From: Edaphobacter bradus
Lineage (GTDB): Bacteria; Acidobacteriota; Terriglobia; Terriglobales; Acidobacteriaceae
Direction of reading: 5' to 3'
Assembly: GCF_025685645.1 (NCBI RefSeq)
Contig: NZ_JAGSYF010000003.1
Coordinates: forward strand, 62,001-126,000
DNA length: 64,000 nt
Both the position numbers and the translations under genes were made by a program. Each line of letters opens with the position of its first letter. The first letter of the stretch is position 1. Shown here piece by piece: positions 60,701 through 64,000 of the stretch. Under the pieces are notes generated by a model. It was not told the origin of the DNA. It saw nothing but the letters and a program-made list of their open reading frames with translations, and did not search any database.

Positions 60701-61364
60701 GGTTGGTGATGATCTTGAACTCCTGCACCGCGTCGACGGGAGGAATGTAGGCCACCTGTGCGTTGCCCTGCGGCGACTCGTTGGAGACGCCATCGAGCAT
60801 CAGCACCGTGTTGCCCTCGCCGCCGCCATTGATGGCCAGAGCGCCTTCCGTCTGATCGAAGGGACGGGTCCACTGCTTGCCGCCATACCATGCCACGCCG
60901 GCGCTTAGCTGGGCCAGTGTGCTGGGATCGCGGCCGTTGAGCGGCAACTCGGTGACGCGGGTATTTTCCACCACCTCGCCCACATCGGCCTTGCCCACGT
61001 CGAGCAGCGCATCGGAGGTCACCGTAACCGTCTCGCCCACCGAGCCGACCTTCAGCGTGAAGTTGATCGTGGCCGTCTTGCCGACTTCGAGCTTGATGTC
61101 GGTCTTGTTCTGCTTCTGAAAGCCACCAGCCTGCGCGCTAACCGTGTAGAGGCCAGGTTTGAGATACGGCACCGTATAGTCGCCGCTGCTGGTGGTTACG
61201 GTGGTCACGTCCGTATTCGTGAGCTGATTGTGGACGATGATCGTAGCTTTTGACACAACTGCATTACTGGGGTCAGTGACATGGCCGGTGAACTCCTGGC
61301 CAAAGAGCGGGCATGCTGCCAGGAGCAATCCGAGCACAGACACGTAGAGTGTGCGATGACGCAT
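57768..61364 (-). CDS. Oar-like TonB-dependent receptor (third glycan locus)
   Basis: This 1198-residue receptor is the largest gene in the window. A signal peptide (about 1-22, LLLAACPLFGQ) leads to the carboxypeptidase-regulatory-like domain (FTGHVTDPSNAVVSKATIIV). The plug follows (VTELPLNGRDPSTLAQLSAGV, VLMLDGVSNESPQGNAQVAYIPPVDAVQEF), then a barrel ending GQIAVKVLW. The ATG at 61364 has GGAGG nine bases upstream, and a sigma70-like promoter lies at 61407-61434. With the downstream GH-D lipoprotein, and GH95/GH36 on the other strand, its cargo is probably a galactose- and fucose-decorated glycan such as a plant xyloglucan side chain or a glycan from another organism. Confidence 0.92.
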   Translation of the reverse strand: MRHRTLYVSVLGLLLAACPLFGQEFTGHVTDPSNAVVSKATIIVHNQLTNTDVTTVTTSSGDYTVPYLKPGLYTVSAQAGGFQKQNKTDIKLEVGKTATINFTLKVGSVGETVTVTSDALLDVGKADVGEVVENTRVTELPLNGRDPSTLAQLSAGVAWYGGKQWTRPFDQTEGALAINGGGEGNTVLMLDGVSNESPQGNAQVAYIPPVDAVQEFKIITNPYDAQFGRGQGGVIDMTLKSGTNALHGDVYEFARRTWMDSNTWVNNNTLRNGVPIPRAQHRQDQYGFELDGPVVVPKLFNGRDRAFFVLQFENWNEREPNTVTTSVPMAGWINGDFSNATYWDGQKQQPLIIYDPQTVVFDSNPNSPTYQKYVRQPFPNNKIPASRISQVAKNILSYYPAPNVAPRPGQNPTNGNYVVPEPIDTIYRNALAKVDYNLTSHDRFSLRFGYWERRGAWNQNGLSGPVARAWPNGSRNSTFATEEVHTFTPNLVLDFKAVVTTFIQINLGGAQGFDQTSLGLPSSLVSQYSGFNNYFPSLDIDSFASMGNQGGNISPAYALAMNPTLTWIKGRHSIHGGVDLRFLQQINKQVGGGAYFHTGAGWTQHFYNYGGAQTEQSGNSIASFLLGTPDNGNVSIGSPVYWSQHYFAPFIQDDWKLTNRLTLNLGVRYDLNGTQSERNNRGNYAFDTTSVNPVNAQVNQGLMPAGTQLLGGMTFLGVNGAPRTFIPMIKSNVQPRIGFAYALNEKTVIRGGYGMMFRNPVPGDNNLGFSANTQFVNSFDGGIHQSGNTLDNPFPTGIIQPTGSKLGLKTGLGQGLWFINPNYKTPRYENYSLGVERQFLKHDVINVTYSGSRSTRQDSADNINHVSIAAMEKCAPTLGGDPSSAACGRQSANPFFDVPDFQGSSDYSSTTLPASRFSRAFPEFSDITEYQLNEGRSWYNSLQVTATHKMGQDLTLHGTWTYSKNMTSGGFVDGNYRILSRTIDGSDVPHRITLSGVYMLPVGRNRRFLGTSNRLVDAVIGGWELASLYIFETGRPWSLNGNGLNYMHNASVPHRPDPSIPGSIRGAAPCAAGWTQKGLYNWQITPYPVAAANCKTSAGVIDYDFISQAPYAPNQNIVYSGIRIPNFHQIDANLSKNFHPTERFTVQLRLEAFNVANHPVFQQDYDRNPSDPQFGAILKQWGQTNVPRQGQIAVKVLW

Positions 61365-61406
61365 TGAAAGCCTCCAAAAATGTAAAACACGGGGATCGAA
61401 AGATGT

Positions 61407-61434
61407 TTTATAGGTGACTACATACAATCGTCAA
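61407..61434 (-). promoter_or_regulatory. Sigma70-like promoter of the receptor gene
   Basis: On the minus strand TTGACG (61434-61429) is followed after 16 bases by TATAAA (61412-61407), 43 bp before the ATG. This is the best housekeeping-type promoter I see in the window. Confidence 0.55.
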
Positions 61435-61587
61435 TGAAAAAATGAAAAAGACTGCTTACAGTTGGGGCACCATACTCTCGATGGAGAGAAGGGCGCGAAT
61501 TGTGCTAGAAATCAGTCTTTAATTCAGCCATCTGACTGAGTCATGAAGACAGGTACATCCTTGCAATGTGCATGGGAAAGATACTGA

Positions 61588-61845
61588 AACAAGGTCCGCG
61601 AACTCACGCTCAGAGCGGTCGATCGGGGCTTCAAAGCACTAAAGCTGAAGGTGGGATCAGCAGATCATTCGCGCGATCTGCGCCGTGCCGCCATGTTGCG
61701 CGAGACCATTGGCGACCCCGGAACACTGATGTTCGATGCCAACCAGAACTGGGACCTGCGCGTTGCAACCCGCATGTGCGGCGAGCTGGCCCGATTCAAC
61801 CCGCTCTGGATCGAGGAGCCGACTCACCCTGACGATTTCCGCAGC
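61588..61845 (+). pseudogene. L-fuconate dehydratase (enolase superfamily) fragment
   Basis: The frame encodes RELTLRAVDRGFKALKLKVG, with the catalytic Lys-x-Lys of the mandelate-racemase group, then MLRETIGDPGTLMFDANQNWDL with the metal-binding Asp and FNPLWIEEPTHPDDF with the next Glu. This is close to L-fuconate dehydratase of the L-fucose pathway. Both ends are lost; at about 61843 it joins an IS5 transposase fragment on the other strand. It suggests that an oxidative fucose pathway was once encoded here. Confidence 0.8.
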
Positions 61846-62024
61846 ATAAGGCCCAGACCTACAGGCGGACGCCCGTTCTCGCCCTTCGGATAATGCGGCC
61901 GTACCAACGCCTCCAGCTCCGGCCACGGCACGATCCGCTCCATCTCCTCCAGAAACTGCTCCCGCCGCGTCTTCCTTCCGTATCTCTCAAACCCTGCCTG
62001 CGATGCCAGTGTCTGCTGTCGCAC
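61843..62024 (-). mobile_element. IS5-family transposase N-terminal fragment
   Basis: The frame begins MRQQTLASQAGFERYGRKTRREQFLEEMERIVPWPELEAL, then VRPHYPKGENGRPPVGLGLMLR, which is the DUF772-type N-terminus of IS5-family transposases. It stops after about 60 residues, where it meets the fuconate-dehydratase fragment. The catalytic DDE part is missing, so it is a dead remnant. Confidence 0.8.
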
Positions 62025-62149
62025 GTGCCCCCCGCCTACACCTGCAAACCTACCCGCTTAGGTGATCTCGCTCTCCGGCGACGGAGGGTTCCTGTAGGGC
62101 GTGATAATTCGTGCCTTCGCGCTCTGGCAACCTGACAAACCGAGAGTTC

Positions 62150-62785
62150 ATGATCGTGGAGCAAGGGTCCTACTTACACTGTCATGGTGCCAAAGCGATC
62201 TATGTCGGCCAAGATCCAACGATCAGGAGGATCCAGCACGCCATCTACATCGACGTGACGCCGGCGCTGAATGCGGCGAAAGGAATTCCTCTAGAATGGG
62301 CGCCCCGGAATATCGAACACTTCCGCGGCCACCTGGCTAAATATCGCGAAAGCAATTTGGCTCGGGTACGTCGTCTTGAGTTCAATCCCACTGGGGTCTC
62401 GCCGGAGACCACCGCCATCGCAAAAGCGCTCGGAAGCTGCCTTGTGGATTCGCCCGACCTTCAGGCGGCGCTCGTTTCAATTCTCGCGCCGCGCGACCGG
62501 CAATGGGTCTCTGAAAGGCTGGATACAGCCGAAGCCTTAGTCGTCGAAGCGGTGCTCGCTCTGAGCAGGGGAGGCGCCGAGCAACTTTACGCACGGGAGA
62601 TCGCGGTCGAGGTCAACCGTCTACTGGAAGTGCGCGGCGAGCGATCCAAACTTAGTCCTGAGAAAGTGGGACATCGGCTGAGGAGGTTGGGTCTGCCGAC
62701 CCGCCGACTAAGCCAGGCCGGCAATGGCTTGCTTATGAACAAGGAGACGCTGACCCGGCTTCTGACGTCTCTGCAATGTACGTAG
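62150..62785 (+). CDS. Hypothetical protein, probably a truncated larger gene
   Basis: I do not recognise the family with certainty. The 211-residue frame (62 codons more are not supported) is rich in Ala, Leu and Arg. It ends with a winged-helix-like part: YAREIAVEVNRLLEVRGERSKLSPEKVGHRLRRLGLPTRRLSQAG. This is the kind of C-terminal segment seen in large primase- or ATPase-like proteins of mobile elements. No ribosome site supports the ATG at 62150, and the open frame starts slightly earlier (62111). It lies between an IS5 fragment and IS-end-like repeats, so it may be the 3' end of a deleted gene. Confidence 0.42.
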   Translation: MIVEQGSYLHCHGAKAIYVGQDPTIRRIQHAIYIDVTPALNAAKGIPLEWAPRNIEHFRGHLAKYRESNLARVRRLEFNPTGVSPETTAIAKALGSCLVDSPDLQAALVSILAPRDRQWVSERLDTAEALVVEAVLALSRGGAEQLYAREIAVEVNRLLEVRGERSKLSPEKVGHRLRRLGLPTRRLSQAGNGLLMNKETLTRLLTSLQCT

Positions 62786-62903
62786 GGGAGGATCAGCTCG
62801 CTGTCACCGAAAACCTCCATAGCCCGGAAGCAACGGAAAAAAAAGAAGTTGAGGAAGTTATGTAGGTTATGGAGGTTTATAGCACTCATCTTAGGATCAC
62901 TTT

Positions 62904-62975
62904 CACGTAAGTCGTCTAAAATGAGTGCCTTTCACCTTATGGGGTCTTGACTTTCACGTTATGGGGTACAACTTT
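62904..62975. repeat. IS-end-like direct repeats
   Basis: CTTTCACCTTATGGGG and CTTTCACGTTATGGGG follow each other within 25 bp, and a partial CTTTCACGTAAG lies just before them. The boxes resemble the complement of the IS21-like boxes at 7.7 and 46.8 kb (CTTCAGCGTTATGGGG). No transposase is attached. The region 62786-63026 holds nothing else I can identify. Confidence 0.4.
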
Positions 62976-63026
62976 CATCTATTGCGTAAACCCACATTTT
63001 TTTCTTGTTGGCATGTCCACCTTGTT

Positions 63027-64000
63027 CTAGCTGCAGCCGCTGGTGCTTCCGCACTCCATGCAGCGGTAGCAGGAGCCGTTGCGGGTCATGATGGCTCCGC
63101 AGGTAGCGCAGGATGGGGCGTCTCCCATGTCGACCATGGACTTCATGGCGTTGGCGGCGTGGTAGATTCCGCGATCCTCCAGGGACAAGTTGTTGGTTGT
63201 TGGTTGCTGGTTGCTGGTTGTTGGGTCGGGGGCGATTCCCTGCTGGGGTGGCCGCGTGGTGTAGGTTTCCTCGAAGATCTGTGGCGCTTCGGACGAAATG
63301 CGGGGGTTCTTCGCTTCGCTCAGAATGACACCTTCAGCGGACGAGGCGGAGAGTGAGGGGATGATGCGGTTGCCGGGGCTGGTGACGGCTCCTTCGACGG
63401 GGACGGTCTGCTGTGGGGCGAGGCCGGCGAAGAGGTCGAGCTGGTGTCCGGAGAGGAAGCGGATCTGCATCCAGCGGAAGAGATAGTCCATGATCGACTT
63501 GGCGTAGCCGATCTGCTCGTTGCCGGTCCAGCCGGAGGGCTCGAAGCGGGTGTGGGCGAACTTCTCGCAGAGGACGCGGAGAGGGACGCCGTGCTGGAGG
63601 GCGAGCGAGACAGCGGTGGCGAAGGAGTCCATGAGTCCGGAGACGGTGGAGCCTTCCTTGGCCATGCGGATGAAGATCTCGCCGGGTGAGCCGTTGGGGT
63701 AGAGTCCGACGGTGATGTAGCCCTCGTGTCCGGAGAGGCCGAACTTGTGGGTGATCGAGGCGCGCTCGGCAGGCAGTCGGTGACGGACGGCGCGGGGCGG
63801 AGCCTGGGCGTCGGCAGCGTCGGAGTTCTGCAGGGAGGCCTCGGTGATGGCCTTGATCTGCTGTTCGAGGGCCGCGATGCGGACCTGTGCGGCGGCCTTG
63901 GCGGCGATGACGGCCTCTTCGATTTCTACAGAGCCGGCAGCTGCGGGGGCTACTGCTTTACCGGCTAGATTGCTATCTTTCTGCCCATCTTTTTGTGCCT
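63027..64000 (-). CDS. nrdJ: B12-dependent (class II) ribonucleotide reductase, C-terminal part
   Basis: The frame is open to the window edge, so the N-terminal and catalytic parts are outside. The visible part has GLSGHEGYITVGLYPNGSPGEIFIRMAKEGSTVSGLMDSFATAVSLALQHGVPL, then CEKFAHTRFEPSGWTGNEQIGYAKSIMDYLFRWMQIRFLSG. It ends with the Cys-rich tail CATCGAIMTRNGSCYRCMECGSTSGCS, typical of vitamin-B12-dependent NrdJ. The enzyme makes deoxyribonucleotides using adenosylcobalamin. In the linker (about 63190-63335) it carries an in-frame dispersed repeat (VILSEAKNPR) and a Gln/Thr/Asn low-complexity stretch, so the linker is longer than usual. Confidence 0.93.
   Translation of the reverse strand, partial: AQKDGQKDSNLAGKAVAPAAAGSVEIEEAVIAAKAAAQVRIAALEQQIKAITEASLQNSDAADAQAPPRAVRHRLPAERASITHKFGLSGHEGYITVGLYPNGSPGEIFIRMAKEGSTVSGLMDSFATAVSLALQHGVPLRVLCEKFAHTRFEPSGWTGNEQIGYAKSIMDYLFRWMQIRFLSGHQLDLFAGLAPQQTVPVEGAVTSPGNRIIPSLSASSAEGVILSEAKNPRISSEAPQIFEETYTTRPPQQGIAPDPTTSNQQPTTNNLSLEDRGIYHAANAMKSMVDMGDAPSCATCGAIMTRNGSCYRCMECGSTSGCS
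63189..63226. repeat. Low-complexity GTTGGTT/GCTGGTT repeat inside nrdJ
   Basis: Seven-base units of the type GTTGGTT and GCTGGTT repeat about five times. On the coding strand they give a Thr-Ser-Asn-Gln-Gln-Pro-Thr-Thr-Asn-Asn linker. It is in frame and sits in a non-conserved part of NrdJ. Confidence 0.7.
63301..63332. repeat. Dispersed repeat inserted in frame in nrdJ
   Basis: On the minus strand it reads GTGTCATTCTGAGCGAAG and so on, encoding GVILSEAKNPR. This translated motif is a known sign of a widespread intergenic repeat that has entered a coding region. It lies in the NrdJ linker and keeps the frame. Confidence 0.65.

Noticed and set aside
58203..60908. Very long open frame (about 900 codons) on the plus strand
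   Set aside because: It is antisense to the TonB receptor gene, has no ribosome site and shows only Arg/Val/Gly-rich shadow sequence. The minus-strand product has all receptor domains.
63189..63226. Short regular repeats that could suggest a CRISPR array
   Set aside because: Units are seven bases without spacers and lie inside nrdJ. I saw no CRISPR array or cas gene in the window.

Overview
The window looks like a chromosomal segment of a soil acidobacterium of the Terriglobus/Granulicella/Edaphobacter type. The support is: three very large Oar-type TonB-dependent receptors (an N-terminal carboxypeptidase-regulatory-like domain, then plug and barrel), many Tat- or Sec-exported glycoside hydrolases, an acidobacterial-style membrane-anchored regulator, a B12-dependent ribonucleotide reductase, and fairly high GC with strong GGAGG ribosome sites. 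The genus is inferred from gene content, not from a marker gene.

Layout. 0-3.7 kb: a two-component signalling block. It has a CheY-like regulator, a sigma54 enhancer-binding protein with a recently duplicated PAS domain, and a STAS-like gene behind a well-formed sigma54 promoter with upstream palindromes. 3.8-5.2 kb: a membrane thioredoxin and a DUF1330 protein among REP-like repeats. 5.2-7.7 kb: a small accessory island. A DUF3892 gene and an E2-like (UBC-fold) gene with a SEC-C zinc motif form one operon, divergent from an XRE-ImmA/IrrE pair. 7.8-18.2 kb: a mannoside locus (GH125, GH92, BadF/NagK-like kinase, CutC, TonB receptor, DeoR regulator). 18.5-20.4 kb: a decayed integrase with a degenerate tRNA 3' end, and a frameshifted hydrolase. 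20.8-29.3 kb: a second glycan locus (six-hairpin glycosidase, membrane regulator, TonB receptor, GH-D-like hydrolase). 29.2-30.2 kb: mobile-element debris (IS110). 30.3-35.8 kb: AEC transporter, OprB porin, fumC, ThrE exporter. 36.1-43.8 kb: small unknown genes, then a TetR-controlled drug-efflux regulon (ECF sigma factor, DUF3861, TolC, EmrA, EmrB) with three matching operators. 43.8-48.1 kb: orphan ExbD, an OLD-like ATPase that may be a defence gene, IS21-like ends, and two broken genes (sigma-like and rhaT-like). 48.3-61.4 kb: a third glycan locus (GH95, GH36, SGNH hydrolase, CBM-bearing GH-D lipoprotein, TonB receptor), with decayed receptor and galactosidase pieces inside. 61.6-63 kb: an L-fuconate-dehydratase fragment cut by an IS5 transposase fragment, a truncated gene, and IS-end-like repeats. 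63.0-64 kb: the 3' part of nrdJ, carrying an in-frame dispersed repeat.

How the genes work together. The three glycan loci share one logic: a large outer-membrane receptor takes up glycan fragments cut by exported hydrolases (mannosidases, fucosidase, galactosidases). Broken rhaT and fucD pieces at the edges of the third locus suggest that a fuller fucose/rhamnose pathway once sat there. The accessory islands lie between these loci, each marked by repeats or IS remains. The most interesting candidate for an undescribed system is the DUF3892 + E2/SEC-C operon at 5.2-6.4 kb with its divergent XRE-ImmA/IrrE partner. Several genes carry single frameshifts (19.78, 18.73, 38.86 and 47.59 kb). Two of these lie in C runs, so sequencing error cannot be excluded for those two.
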